Assembly: GCF_004959855.1 (NCBI RefSeq)
Contig: NZ_SPNT01000002.1
Location: forward strand, 858,520 to 922,519
Direction of reading: 5' to 3'
Source of the DNA: Nitratireductor sp. XY-223
GTDB taxonomy: Bacteria > Pseudomonadota > Alphaproteobacteria > Rhizobiales > Rhizobiaceae
Length of the DNA: 64,000 nt
Numbering within the stretch: position 1 is the first letter of the stretch; every line of letters starts with the position of its first letter. The notes under the pieces are model-generated. The model did not search any database and had not been told where the DNA came from. It saw only the letters and a program-made list of their open reading frames with translations. Of this stretch, positions 53,399 to 62,174 are shown in pieces. The translations under genes and the position numbers were made by a program.

Positions 53399-54793
53399 AT
53401 GAAAGAGGTACAGACAATAGGTGTGCTGCCGCTCGGTCGGCCGACATTCGATGTCGCCTTTGCCGAAGAGAAACTCGCCGCCATGTTGAACGCTCTTGCC
53501 GCAACGGGCAAGTCACTGATTGGCCCGCGCAAACTGCTGATGGACAGCAACGAGACGGAGGCGGCGATCGACAGCATGGCGGCGGCCGCGCCGGATGCCG
53601 TCCTGATCCTGCAGGTCACCTTCACCGACGCGGTCGCAACGATGCGTATCGCCGGGGTCTTCGACACGCCGATCGCCATCTGGGCGGTGCCCGAACCGCG
53701 GCTTGGCGGACGCCTGCGGCTCAACGCGTTTTGCGGCCTCAATCTCGCATCCCATGCGCTCGGACGCGCGCAGCGGGCGTTCTCCTGGATTTATGCGAAT
53801 CCGGACAGCGAACATATCGGCTCGGAACTTGAAACACTGTTTGACGGCACGCGGCAGACGAAGCCCCTTCCCGAAACCCCGCCCAGTGGCGGCAGCGAGG
53901 CCGGGCGGCAGATCGCGGCCGGACTCGGCGGCAAGCGCATCGGCCGCATTGGTGCCCATCCGGATGGTTTCGATACCTGCCGTTACGATGCCGATCGGCT
54001 GCGCAATCTCGGCATCGAGGTCGACGAACTGACGCTGCAGGACCTGTTCGATGCCGCGAAAAAGGTGCCGGATGCGGAACTTGCCGGTATTCGCGAAGCG
54101 GCGGAATCGGACCTTGAGGGTCTCGACGATGTCGATCAACAGGAGCTCGACCGGTCGCTGCGCCTGAAGGCGGCGATCGAGGTGCTCCGGGGCCGGGGCA
54201 AATACGATGCCTTCGCGATCCGCTGCTGGCCCGAAACCTTCACCGAGTATGGCGGCGCTGTGTGCGGGCCGGTTTCGATGATGGGCGAGGTGCGCGTTCC
54301 CTGCGCCTGCGAGGCGGATGTCTACGGCGCGGTCACGCAAATGCTGCTTCAGACGGTGGCCGACGCACCTGTTTTCCTGGTGGATCTCGTCGATATGGAC
54401 CCGATCGGCGACACCGGCGTTGTCTGGCACTGCGGCCAGGCACCGGTGTCGATGGCGGATCCCGCGAAAAGGCCGGAGGCGACGATCCACACCAACCGCA
54501 AGATGCCGCTGCTCTACCAGTTCAAGCTGAAACCCGGGCGCGTCACTTTCATGCGACTGAGCCAGGCACGCGGTGGCCAGGCGATGATTGTCGCCGCCGG
54601 CGAGGTGCTCGATCAGCCGATGGCCTTTACCGGGACATCGGGTGTCGTTCGTTTCGACCGGCCGGTTAAGGAAGTCCTTCCGGATATCATGGACGCAGGC
54701 CTCGAGCACCACATGGCGCTGGCCTATGGCGACCACGGCGAAACACTTCTTGATGTGGCCTCGGCACTCGATCTGCCCGTCATCCGACTTTGA
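53399..54793 (+). CDS. L-fucose/L-arabinose isomerase-like protein (candidate sulfosugar isomerase)
   Basis: The 464-residue protein belongs to the fucose-isomerase-like fold: FAIRCWPETFTEYGG (catalytic Glu), VPCACEADVYGAVTQ (metal Asp/Glu region) and a distal HTN. Such Mn-dependent enzymes interconvert aldoses and ketoses. In this locus it would convert sulfoquinovose to sulfofructose, replacing the AGE-fold isomerase YihS of E. coli. AGGAG precedes ATG 53399. It shows no ATCTTATATAAGAC operator of its own; it may be read from the kinase promoter or a separate one. The Gfo/Idh gene follows by 13 bp. Confidence 0.72.
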   Translation: MKEVQTIGVLPLGRPTFDVAFAEEKLAAMLNALAATGKSLIGPRKLLMDSNETEAAIDSMAAAAPDAVLILQVTFTDAVATMRIAGVFDTPIAIWAVPEPRLGGRLRLNAFCGLNLASHALGRAQRAFSWIYANPDSEHIGSELETLFDGTRQTKPLPETPPSGGSEAGRQIAAGLGGKRIGRIGAHPDGFDTCRYDADRLRNLGIEVDELTLQDLFDAAKKVPDAELAGIREAAESDLEGLDDVDQQELDRSLRLKAAIEVLRGRGKYDAFAIRCWPETFTEYGGAVCGPVSMMGEVRVPCACEADVYGAVTQMLLQTVADAPVFLVDLVDMDPIGDTGVVWHCGQAPVSMADPAKRPEATIHTNRKMPLLYQFKLKPGRVTFMRLSQARGGQAMIVAAGEVLDQPMAFTGTSGVVRFDRPVKEVLPDIMDAGLEHHMALAYGDHGETLLDVASALDLPVIRL

Positions 54794-54806
54794 GAGCAAC
54801 GAACAG

Positions 54807-55892
54807 ATGAGCACTATACGCTACGCAATAATCGGCTCGGGCATGATGGGGCAGGAGCATATCAGGAACCTCGCCCTCATCGACGGTACGCAGGTCAGCG
54901 CCGTCGCCGATCCGAACAGCGAGATGCGCCGGCGGGCGGCGGAACTGGCCGGACCCGGCTGCGCGGCGTTCGATCATCACGGCGCGCTGCTCGCGGCGGG
55001 CGGCTTCGACGCGCTGGTCGTCGCCGCGCCCAACCATTTGCATCGGCCGATCCTCGACGATGTCCTGAAGGTGGATGTTCCGCTGCTTGTCGAAAAGCCG
55101 CTCGGCCTCGACGGGCCGCAATGCCGTGAAATCATGGCGACCGCGAACGGGCGGCGCGCACCGGTTTGGGTGGCGATGGAATACCGCTACATGCCGCCGA
55201 TCGCCCGGCTGCTCGACGAAGTGCGCAAGGGATCGGCCGGGGTTCCGAGAATGATCGCCATTCGCGAACACCGGTTTCCGTTCCTGAGCAAGGTCGGTGA
55301 CTGGAACCGCTTCCAGGACCAGACCGGCGGCACGATGATCGAAAAATGCTGCCACTTCTTCGACCTGATGCGACTCGTCTCCGGCTCCGAGGCCGTCCGG
55401 GTCTATGCGTCCGGTGGCATGGACGTCAATTTCCGCGACGAGACCTTCGGCGGCCGCAAGGCTGACATTCTCGACAATGCATTCGTGATCGTCGATTTCG
55501 AAAACGGCATGCGCGCAATGCTGGATCTGTGCATGTTCGCGGAGGGCGCCTACTGGCAGGAAACTGTCAGCGTGACCGGAGACAAGGCGCGCATCGACGC
55601 CCATGTTCCGGGACCGGCCCGTTTCTCCACTGACGGGCGCGAACGCCACGCCAGGCTGGTGATCTCACCGCGCGACACGAAGGCGCCCGTCAGCGAGGAC
55701 ATCGTGACGGACGAGGCGATCCTGTCCGCCGGCGACCACCATGGTTCCACCTTCTACCAGCACGAGAGATTCGCACGGATCGTCCGTGAAGGCGGTTTGC
55801 CGGAAGTTTCGATGGATGACGGCGCGCGGGCGGTCGAGATCGGCGCGGCGGCGGAAGAATCCGCGAAAACGGGAATGCCGGTGACGCTCTAG
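54807..55892 (+). CDS. Gfo/Idh/MocA family NAD(P)-dependent protein (oxidoreductase or NAD-dependent sulfoquinovosidase candidate)
   Basis: The 361-residue protein has an N-terminal Rossmann fold (YAIIGSGMMGQEH), the conserved EKP motif (LLVEKPLGL) and a C-terminal catalytic domain with GGTMIEKCCHFFDLMRL. It may oxidise a sugar. The same family also includes NAD-dependent glycosidases, among them sulfoquinovosidases, and the locus has no GH31 sulfoquinovosidase, so release of sulfoquinovose from a glycoside is a real possibility. Sequence alone does not decide. ATG 54807 is used; the track ORF overlaps the isomerase gene. Confidence 0.75.
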   Translation: MSTIRYAIIGSGMMGQEHIRNLALIDGTQVSAVADPNSEMRRRAAELAGPGCAAFDHHGALLAAGGFDALVVAAPNHLHRPILDDVLKVDVPLLVEKPLGLDGPQCREIMATANGRRAPVWVAMEYRYMPPIARLLDEVRKGSAGVPRMIAIREHRFPFLSKVGDWNRFQDQTGGTMIEKCCHFFDLMRLVSGSEAVRVYASGGMDVNFRDETFGGRKADILDNAFVIVDFENGMRAMLDLCMFAEGAYWQETVSVTGDKARIDAHVPGPARFSTDGRERHARLVISPRDTKAPVSEDIVTDEAILSAGDHHGSTFYQHERFARIVREGGLPEVSMDDGARAVEIGAAAEESAKTGMPVTL

Positions 55893-55899
55893 AAAATTG

Positions 55900-56634
55900 T
55901 CACGGCAGGCTGACGGTATAGTGCATGGCGCCGGTCAGGCAGCGCGATGTGCGCAACTCCACCGCCTTGCCCTCGAGGTCGCGGGCTATGCGGGTGATCA
56001 GCAGCAGCGGTTCGCCGACCCCGCAGCCGAGCGCGGCCGAATCGCGCTCGTCGCACAGGATCGCCTTGAGTTTCTCATCGGCCTTGGCGATGGTGATCCC
56101 CCAGCGGGTGGAGTACAGCCGGTAGATGTTGTTCGGAATCTCCGACAATTGTCCAAATCCGGGGTAGATGGCCGAGGGAATGGTGATCGTCTCGGCGATC
56201 ACCGAACTGCCGGCCATCAGGCGCACCCGCTCGATGCGCCAGACCGGATCGTTCGGAGCGATCGCCAGCGCCTCGGCTTCCTCGCGGCTGGCCGGTTCCT
56301 GCGACGAACACAAAAGGCGCGAATCGGGAAAGCTGTCTTCATCGCGCTTGTCGTCCGACGTCAGCCGGAAAAACTGGAACAGGATGCGCGCGTCCTCCGG
56401 CTCCGCGACGAAGGTGCCGCGGCCCTGCTGGCGCACGAGCAGGCTCTCGGCCGTCATCGCGTCGAGCGCCTTGCGGACAGTGCCCTGGCTCACTTTCAAT
56501 TCGCGGGCGAGGTCCTGTTCGCTCGGGATGTTCGTGCCCGGTTGCCATGTGCCGTCCACAAGGCGGCGGATGAGCTGGTCCTTGACCTGTGCGTAGAGCG
56601 GCTTGAAGCCGATATTCGTGTCGGTATCCTGCAA
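55900..56634 (-). CDS. GntR/HutC-type regulator with UTRA domain (candidate regulator of the sulfosugar set)
   Basis: The protein has an N-terminal GntR winged helix (LYAQVKDQLIRRLVDGTWQP, LKVSQGTVRKALDAM) and a C-terminal UTRA ligand domain (NDPVWRIERVRLMAGSSVIAETI). The track ORF of 405 residues runs far upstream across suyA and cannot be right. No in-frame ATG or GTG fits; a TTG at 56634 lies 6 nt after AAGGGG and gives 244 residues, so I use that unusual start. It is divergent from suyA across operator O4, and its binding specificity would explain all four operators. Confidence 0.85.
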   Translation of the reverse strand: MQDTDTNIGFKPLYAQVKDQLIRRLVDGTWQPGTNIPSEQDLARELKVSQGTVRKALDAMTAESLLVRQQGRGTFVAEPEDARILFQFFRLTSDDKRDEDSFPDSRLLCSSQEPASREEAEALAIAPNDPVWRIERVRLMAGSSVIAETITIPSAIYPGFGQLSEIPNNIYRLYSTRWGITIAKADEKLKAILCDERDSAALGCGVGEPLLLITRIARDLEGKAVELRTSRCLTGAMHYTVSLP

Positions 56635-56677
56635 TGGCGGCCCCTTGATTTGCGTGTCTTTGTTTAGCCCGATCCGG

Positions 56678-56719
56678 TTGACAACGCCAGCATGTTGTAT
56701 CTTATATAATATATAAGAC
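56678..56719 (+). promoter_or_regulatory. Promoter and operator O4 between the GntR gene and suyA
   Basis: TTGACA (56678-56683) is followed by the extended palindrome ATCTTATATAATATATAAGAC (56699-56719), built from two half sites that overlap. It lies 44 bp before suyA and 64 bp before the regulator, so one site could control both. The reverse complement resembles the extended form at O1. Confidence 0.85.
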
Positions 56720-56763
56720 TTGGCGCGAGAGCGCCGAGATTTCTGGCTATTTTGGAGGCAAGC

Positions 56764-57051
56764 GTGAGTATCCCGCAACTGCTGGTGCACGACCGCAAGG
56801 ACAATGTCGGTGTTGTCGTTGTGGAAAATCTGACCGCCGGCACGAACATGACCTGTGTCGTGACCGAGGACGATTCGGATTTTGAACTGACATGCAACGA
56901 TGACGTTCCCATCGGCCACAAGGTGGCGCTCCAGGATTTTTCCGTCGGCGACACGATCATCAAATATGGCGAAGACATCGGCAAGGTCGTCGCGGCCGTC
57001 AAGAAAGGCGGCCATGTCCACACCCACAACCTGAAAACCAAGCGCTGGTAG
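56764..57051 (+). CDS. suyA: (2R)-sulfolactate sulfo-lyase, small subunit SuyA
   Basis: The 95-residue protein is an SAF-domain UxaA N-terminal homologue ([42 protein letters not shown]). With SuyB it cleaves (R)-3-sulfolactate to pyruvate and sulfite. It starts at GTG 56764, 5 nt after GGAGG; the TTG used in the track lies inside that ribosome-binding site. The separate small-subunit gene next to a UxaA C-terminal homologue is the layout of suyAB; altronate dehydratase is normally one chain. Confidence 0.85.
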   Translation: MSIPQLLVHDRKDNVGVVVVENLTAGTNMTCVVTEDDSDFELTCNDDVPIGHKVALQDFSVGDTIIKYGEDIGKVVAAVKKGGHVHTHNLKTKRW

Positions 57052-57061
57052 GAGGCTGAAC

Positions 57062-58228
57062 ATGTCGCGAACGATCATGGCGTACCGGCGTGAAAACGGC
57101 CGGGTCGGTGTGCGCAATCACGTTGTCATCCTGCCGCTCGACGATATCTCGAACGCGGCCTGCGAGGCGGTTGCGAACAACATCAAGGGTACGATGGCGC
57201 TGCCGCATTCCTACGGCCGGCTGCAGTTCGGCGAGGATCTCGACCTGCATTTCCGCACGATGATCGGCACCGGGGCCAATCCCAATGTGGCGGCGGTCGT
57301 CGTTATCGGCATCGAGCCGGAATGGACGAAGGTTGTTGTCGACGGCATCGCCGAGACCGGAAAGCCGGTGACCGGCCTTTCCATCGAGCAGAACGGCGAT
57401 ATCGCAACCGTTGCGGCGGCCTCGCGCATTGCCAAGGACTATGTGCACTGGGCGACCGAGCTGCAGCGCGAGGCATGCGACATCTCCGAATTGTGGATCT
57501 CGACCAAATGCGGCGAGAGCGACACCACCACGGGCCTGTCCTCATGCCCGACGGTCGGCAACATGTACGACAAGCTGTTGCCGGAAGGGATCTACGGCTG
57601 CTTCGGCGAGACCTCGGAAATCACCGGCGCCGAGCATCTTTGCGCCGAGCGTGCCGCCAATCCGGAGGCCGGCGAGAAGTTCATGCGGATCTGGCAGGCG
57701 TACCAGGACGACGTGATCGAGGCGCACAAGACGTCGGACCTTTCCGACAGCCAGCCGACCAAGGGCAATATCCTCGGCGGGCTGACGACGATCGAGGAAA
57801 AGGCGCTCGGAAACCTCGAGAAGATCGGCCGCACGTCACGCTATATCGACGCGCTCGGGCCTGCGGAAAAGCCGCAGATGGGCAACGGGCTCTACTTCAT
57901 GGACACATCGTCCGCCGCTGCCGAATGCGTGACGCTGATGGCGGCCGCCGGTTATGTCATCCATACCTTCCCGACGGGGCAGGGCAATGTCGTCGGCAAC
58001 CCGATCGTGCCGGTTATCAAGATCTCCGGCAATCCGCGGACCTTGCGTACGATGAGCGAGCACATCGATGTCGACGTGACGGGTGTCCTGCGGCGCGACA
58101 TGACCATCGACCAGGCCGGCGATGCGCTGATCGACATGATCGCGCGCACGGCCAACGGGCGCAACACGGCTGCCGAGGCGCTGGGCCACCGCGAATTCGT
58201 GATGACCAAGCTTTACCGAAGCGCCTGA
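57062..58228 (+). CDS. suyB: (2R)-sulfolactate sulfo-lyase, large subunit SuyB
   Basis: The 388-residue protein corresponds to the catalytic part of the UxaA/GarD hydro-lyase family ([58 protein letters not shown]). Its Cys and His residues could hold the Fe2+ of the sulfo-lyase. With SuyA it performs the desulfonating step: (R)-sulfolactate to pyruvate and hydrogensulfite. It lies 10 bp after suyA and before two sulfolactate dehydrogenase genes, which is the strongest context support. Confidence 0.87.
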   Translation: MSRTIMAYRRENGRVGVRNHVVILPLDDISNAACEAVANNIKGTMALPHSYGRLQFGEDLDLHFRTMIGTGANPNVAAVVVIGIEPEWTKVVVDGIAETGKPVTGLSIEQNGDIATVAAASRIAKDYVHWATELQREACDISELWISTKCGESDTTTGLSSCPTVGNMYDKLLPEGIYGCFGETSEITGAEHLCAERAANPEAGEKFMRIWQAYQDDVIEAHKTSDLSDSQPTKGNILGGLTTIEEKALGNLEKIGRTSRYIDALGPAEKPQMGNGLYFMDTSSAAAECVTLMAAAGYVIHTFPTGQGNVVGNPIVPVIKISGNPRTLRTMSEHIDVDVTGVLRRDMTIDQAGDALIDMIARTANGRNTAAEALGHREFVMTKLYRSA

Positions 58229-58276
58229 TCCGTGAGACAGTCGCGCCGCGCCGGTGTCGACTTGCTGGAAAACCCG

Positions 58277-59212
58277 ATGGCCAAAATCGTTATCACCGAA
58301 TTCATGGATGACGCGGCTGTGGCTGCGCTGGCGCAGCGTCACGAAACCCATTACGACCAGGGGCTTGCGGACCGCCGGGAGGAGATCGTTGCGCTCGCCG
58401 CGGATGCCGCCGCTCTCATCGTGCGCAACCGCACGCAGGTGAATGCCGGGCTGCTCGACGCGGCGCCGGGTCTCAAATGCGTCGGGCGGCTGGGAGTCGG
58501 CCTCGACAATATCGACCTGGATGCCTGCAAGGAACGCGGTGTCGCCGTCTATCCGGCGACGGGTGCTAACAATGCGAGCGTTGCCGAATATGTCATCGCC
58601 AACGCCATGCTGCTTTTGCGCGGTGCCTATCAGTCAACCGAGGCAATGCTTCGCGGCGACTGGCCGCGCCAGGATCTGATGGGCCGCGAGCTCGCGGGCC
58701 ACACATTGGGACTGGTCGGATTCGGCGCGATCGCCCGCGAGGTGGCGGTGCGCGCCGGCGTGCTCGGCATGGACATCGTGGCGCACGATCCGCACCTGAT
58801 GGCCGACGATCCGGGCTGGCAGATCGCCCGCAACGTGTCGCTGGACGGTCTTCTGGAACTGGCCGACGTCATCAGCCTGCACACGCCGCTCAACGATGCG
58901 ACACGGCACATGATCGATGCGGACGCGCTCAACAAGATGAAAGCGGATGCGATCATCATCAATGCCGCGCGCGGCGGCGTGATCGACGAGGAGGCGCTGG
59001 CCTCGGCGCTGGCCCACGGCCGGATCGGCGGCGCGGCGCTGGACGTCTTCGATACCGAGCCGCTGACCGCGGAGGCCGCGATGAAATTCAGCGGCCTGAA
59101 AAACATCGTCCTGACGCCGCATATCGCAGGCGTGACCAAGGAATCGAACATCCGCGTCAGCGCGTTGACCGCGCAGAACGTCCTCAACCATCTCGCAGGG
59201 GCGGGGTCCTGA
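58277..59212 (+). CDS. slcC: (S)-sulfolactate dehydrogenase SlcC (D-2-hydroxyacid dehydrogenase family)
   Basis: The 311-residue SerA-like dehydrogenase has the NAD-binding GLVGFGAIAREVAVRAG with Asp at the end of the second strand, and catalytic Arg (NAARGGVID), Glu (FDTEPLT) and His (LTPHIAGVT). In sulfolactate degraders SlcC oxidises (S)-sulfolactate to sulfopyruvate with NAD+. The identity rests on its place between suyB and comC. ATG 58277 is used instead of the upstream track start. It overlaps comC by 1 bp. Confidence 0.82.
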   Translation: MAKIVITEFMDDAAVAALAQRHETHYDQGLADRREEIVALAADAAALIVRNRTQVNAGLLDAAPGLKCVGRLGVGLDNIDLDACKERGVAVYPATGANNASVAEYVIANAMLLLRGAYQSTEAMLRGDWPRQDLMGRELAGHTLGLVGFGAIAREVAVRAGVLGMDIVAHDPHLMADDPGWQIARNVSLDGLLELADVISLHTPLNDATRHMIDADALNKMKADAIIINAARGGVIDEEALASALAHGRIGGAALDVFDTEPLTAEAAMKFSGLKNIVLTPHIAGVTKESNIRVSALTAQNVLNHLAGAGS

Positions 59213-60219
59213 TGGCGCAGACGGGCGAACGGCTCAGCACCGATGCGGTGCACACGCTGATCAGCGGCGCGCTGAAGCGGAGCAACACATCACAGAGGAA
59301 TGCCGCGCGCGTCGCCGATGCGCTGCTTGCGGCGGAACTTGCCGGGCAAAGGGGCCACGGACTGCGCCGGGTTCCGACCTACGCGGCACAGGCAGCCGCC
59401 GGCAAGGTCGACGGCCACGCCGATCCGAGCCTCGAACAGCACAGGCCCGGCGCCGCGCTTGTCGATGCCGCGAACGGTTTCGCCTATCCCGCCATTGCGC
59501 TTGCAGACGACTGGCTGGCGGAAACCTGTCCGGTGCAGGGCATTGCCGTGGCCGGAATCACCCGCTCGCACCATTGCGGCGTTGCCGGCGTCATCGTGGA
59601 AAAGCTGGCCGAGCGCGGGCTTGTTGCCATGCTCTTTGCCAACACGCCGGCGGCGATGGCGCCCTGGGGCGGTAAGCGCGCCCTTTACGGAACGAACCCG
59701 ATCGCGTTCTCGGCACCGCTCGCCGACGGCGATCCGATCACCGTCGATATTTCCCTGTCGCGTGTGGCACGCGGCAAGATCATGGCGGCCAACCAGAGCG
59801 GCGATCCCATCCCCGAAGGATGGGCGTTCGATGCCGACGGCGCGCCGACGACCGACGCGACGGCGGCGCTCGCCGGAACGATGGCGCCGCTGGGCGATGC
59901 CAAGGGGACGGTCCTGGCGTTGATGGTCGAACTGCTGTGTGCCGGTCTGACCGGCGCCAATTACAGCTATGAGCAGACCTCGTTCCTGAATGCCGAGGGC
60001 GGACCGCCGGGCGCGGGGCAGACGCTCATAGCCATGGACCCGGGTCTTTTCGGCAAGGACGCGCGGGCGCGATTCGGGATCATGGCCGGAATGATCGCGG
60101 AGACCGAGGGCGCCCGGCTGCCGGGCCGCCGGCGGCAGGCGCTGCGTGCCGAACTCATTGCCAACGGCATTCCTGTCGATCCTGGACTGCTGGCCGACAT
60201 CGAGGCGATCGGGACCTGA
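59212..60219 (+). CDS. comC: (R)-sulfolactate dehydrogenase ComC (LDH2/MDH2 family)
   Basis: The 335-residue protein belongs to the malate/L-lactate dehydrogenase type 2 family, with GHGLRRVPTYA, the SHHCGVAG active-site region and YGTNPIAFSAP. ComC reduces sulfopyruvate to (R)-sulfolactate with NADPH; combined with SlcC it works as a racemase that feeds SuyAB, as described in sulfolactate-degrading bacteria. It is the last gene of the suyAB-slcC-comC operon and converges with the AraC gene. Confidence 0.82.
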   Translation: MAQTGERLSTDAVHTLISGALKRSNTSQRNAARVADALLAAELAGQRGHGLRRVPTYAAQAAAGKVDGHADPSLEQHRPGAALVDAANGFAYPAIALADDWLAETCPVQGIAVAGITRSHHCGVAGVIVEKLAERGLVAMLFANTPAAMAPWGGKRALYGTNPIAFSAPLADGDPITVDISLSRVARGKIMAANQSGDPIPEGWAFDADGAPTTDATAALAGTMAPLGDAKGTVLALMVELLCAGLTGANYSYEQTSFLNAEGGPPGAGQTLIAMDPGLFGKDARARFGIMAGMIAETEGARLPGRRRQALRAELIANGIPVDPGLLADIEAIGT

Positions 60220-60228
60220 ATACCGCGC

Positions 60229-61062
60229 TCAGGCGGCAAGCGGCAGACGGATCTCGGTCAAAAGGTCCTCAGGCTTGGTGTCGGCCGGATCGTTGAGATA
60301 AACCTCGTAGCAGGGAGCGTCCGCCGGCTCTCGGCCCGAGCCCGGTAGCCAGTGGCCGAACAGATGATCGTAGGCGACCCGGATGTCCCCATAGGGGCCC
60401 TTATAGGTCAGGACCGCGCAGTCGCCGCCGTCAAGGATCACGTCGTCAAGGCCCTTCGGCAGCATTGTGTCGTCTGACACGATGAAGCCCGCACAACTTT
60501 TCAGATCGGCTTCCGCAACCACATTCGGATCATCGTAGTGGACGGCGGCAATGCCGCGTATGTTCGATCCAAGCTCCGGTGCGAAGGTCCACAATTTCCG
60601 GAAGCACGGGCCGATCCCCGCGTAGGGGCCCTGATGGTGCAGTGCGGCGAGGCGCTGGATTTCGGTTTTCCTGATTTCAACATCGAACATTTTGCTGTCT
60701 CCTTTCGAAAGTGCGTTGACGGTAGGGGCCGGAAAGCCCTCCATGCGGAACGATCGGGGAGAAACGCCATATTGATCCTGGAAGGCGCGCGAGAAGCTGT
60801 TCACATTGGGATAGCCTACTTTCGCCGCAATGGCGGCGACCGGCCAGTCCTTGCCGATGAGCCACAAGGCGGCCCTGTAGAGCCGAAGACGGCGAACGGC
60901 CTGGGCGCAGGTCTCGCCGGTCATGGCGTGGAACACCCGGTGCCAGTGAAACCTGGACATGGCCGCCACATCCGCAAGCGCGTCCAGCGACAGGTCGCCG
61001 GCGGGATTGTCATGAATATATTTCAAGACGCGCATGATGCGCTTGTCGTAGTCGGTCGACAC
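60229..61062 (-). CDS. AraC family regulator with GyrI-like effector domain
   Basis: The 277-residue protein has an N-terminal AraC double helix-turn-helix (RFHWHRVFHAMTGETCAQAVRRLR; second motif with AAKVGYPNVNSFSRAFQDQYG) and a C-terminal GyrI-like ligand domain (ALHHQGPYAGIGPCFRKLW, LTYKGPYGDI). This Rob/SoxS-relative layout usually goes with small-molecule or drug response. No target is evident nearby. Confidence 0.87.
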   Translation of the reverse strand: MSTDYDKRIMRVLKYIHDNPAGDLSLDALADVAAMSRFHWHRVFHAMTGETCAQAVRRLRLYRAALWLIGKDWPVAAIAAKVGYPNVNSFSRAFQDQYGVSPRSFRMEGFPAPTVNALSKGDSKMFDVEIRKTEIQRLAALHHQGPYAGIGPCFRKLWTFAPELGSNIRGIAAVHYDDPNVVAEADLKSCAGFIVSDDTMLPKGLDDVILDGGDCAVLTYKGPYGDIRVAYDHLFGHWLPGSGREPADAPCYEVYLNDPADTKPEDLLTEIRLPLAA

Positions 61063-61244
61063 CGGTCACTCCCGATTCATTCCGGCGTCACCATGCCCCA
61101 AAGGCAATCCGCAAATCTTGCTGAATTGGCGGTTGCGCTGCGGGTTCGGCACGCCGCTTGTCGCAGGCCGAAAGCCGGCGTACTGACTGTCATGTATTTT
61201 TCACAAATCGCGGGCATGGAGGATAAAATCCATGCGAGGCGTCC

Positions 61245-62165
61245 ATGACAGACAGCATGTTCCAAGCCCCCGGCCGGTTCTTTCGGGGCAACCTGCACAC
61301 CCACAGCAACCGTTCCGACGGTGCCCTCGAGGCCGAGGAGGTGTGCCGCCGATACAAGACGGAAGGCTATGATTTCCTGGCGCTGACCGACCATTTTGTC
61401 GGAACCTACGGCTATCCGATTACCGACACGAGACCCTACCGTGACAATCAGTTCACCACTATCCTGGGCGCGGAACTCCATTCGGGCGCCATGGCCAACG
61501 GCGAGCTGTGGCACATCCTTGCCGTCGGGCTGCCACTGGATTTCGAAGTGCCGAACGCGCCGCATTTCAAGCCGGTCGAGGACCAGGAAAGCGGCGCCGA
61601 GATCGCCCGCAGGGCGCGCGAGGCTGGCGCCTATGTGGCGATCGCCCATCCGCAATGGTCGGCGCTGACCATGGAGGATGCGCGGACCATCGATGCGGCG
61701 CATGCGGTTGAGGTCTACAATCACGGCTGCGGAGTCGGCGCCGACCGGGCCGACGGCTTTCATACGCTCGAACTGCTCCTTTCGGAGGGCCGCAGGCTCG
61801 ACCTTTGCGCAACCGACGATGCCCATTTCACCGAACCGGACCATTTCGGCGGCTGGGTCATGGTCAAGGCGCAGGAAAACCGCCCCGAGAGCCTTCTGGA
61901 AGCGCTCAAGGCCGGCCACTACTATTCGAGCCAGGGTCCGGACTTCGTCGGTATTTCCTGGAGCGACAAGACCGTGGATGTGGAAAGCAGCGCCGTCTCC
62001 TCGGTGATTGTCCAGGGGCAGGGTTCGGCGGCCGTCGCCGTGCATGGCGACGCCATGACCAGGACGCAGGTGTCGTTGATCCGGTTCACGGATTCGCCCT
62101 GGCTGCGGGTGACGATCGTTGACCGCGACGGCAAGCGGGCCTGGTGCAACCCGGTCTGGCGATGA
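61245..62165 (+). CDS. PHP-domain phosphoesterase-like protein
   Basis: The 306-residue protein begins with a PHP domain: NLHTHSNRSDG (metal-binding HxH), LALTDHF, GAELHSG and ATDDAHF, so a trinuclear metal site is probable. The last 80 residues form a beta-rich extra domain. It could hydrolyse a phosphate ester; no substrate is proposed. It stands alone after a 182-bp gap and converges with the response regulator gene. Confidence 0.83.
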   Translation: MTDSMFQAPGRFFRGNLHTHSNRSDGALEAEEVCRRYKTEGYDFLALTDHFVGTYGYPITDTRPYRDNQFTTILGAELHSGAMANGELWHILAVGLPLDFEVPNAPHFKPVEDQESGAEIARRAREAGAYVAIAHPQWSALTMEDARTIDAAHAVEVYNHGCGVGADRADGFHTLELLLSEGRRLDLCATDDAHFTEPDHFGGWVMVKAQENRPESLLEALKAGHYYSSQGPDFVGISWSDKTVDVESSAVSSVIVQGQGSAAVAVHGDAMTRTQVSLIRFTDSPWLRVTIVDRDGKRAWCNPVWR

Positions 62166-62174
62166 CGTGGCGGC

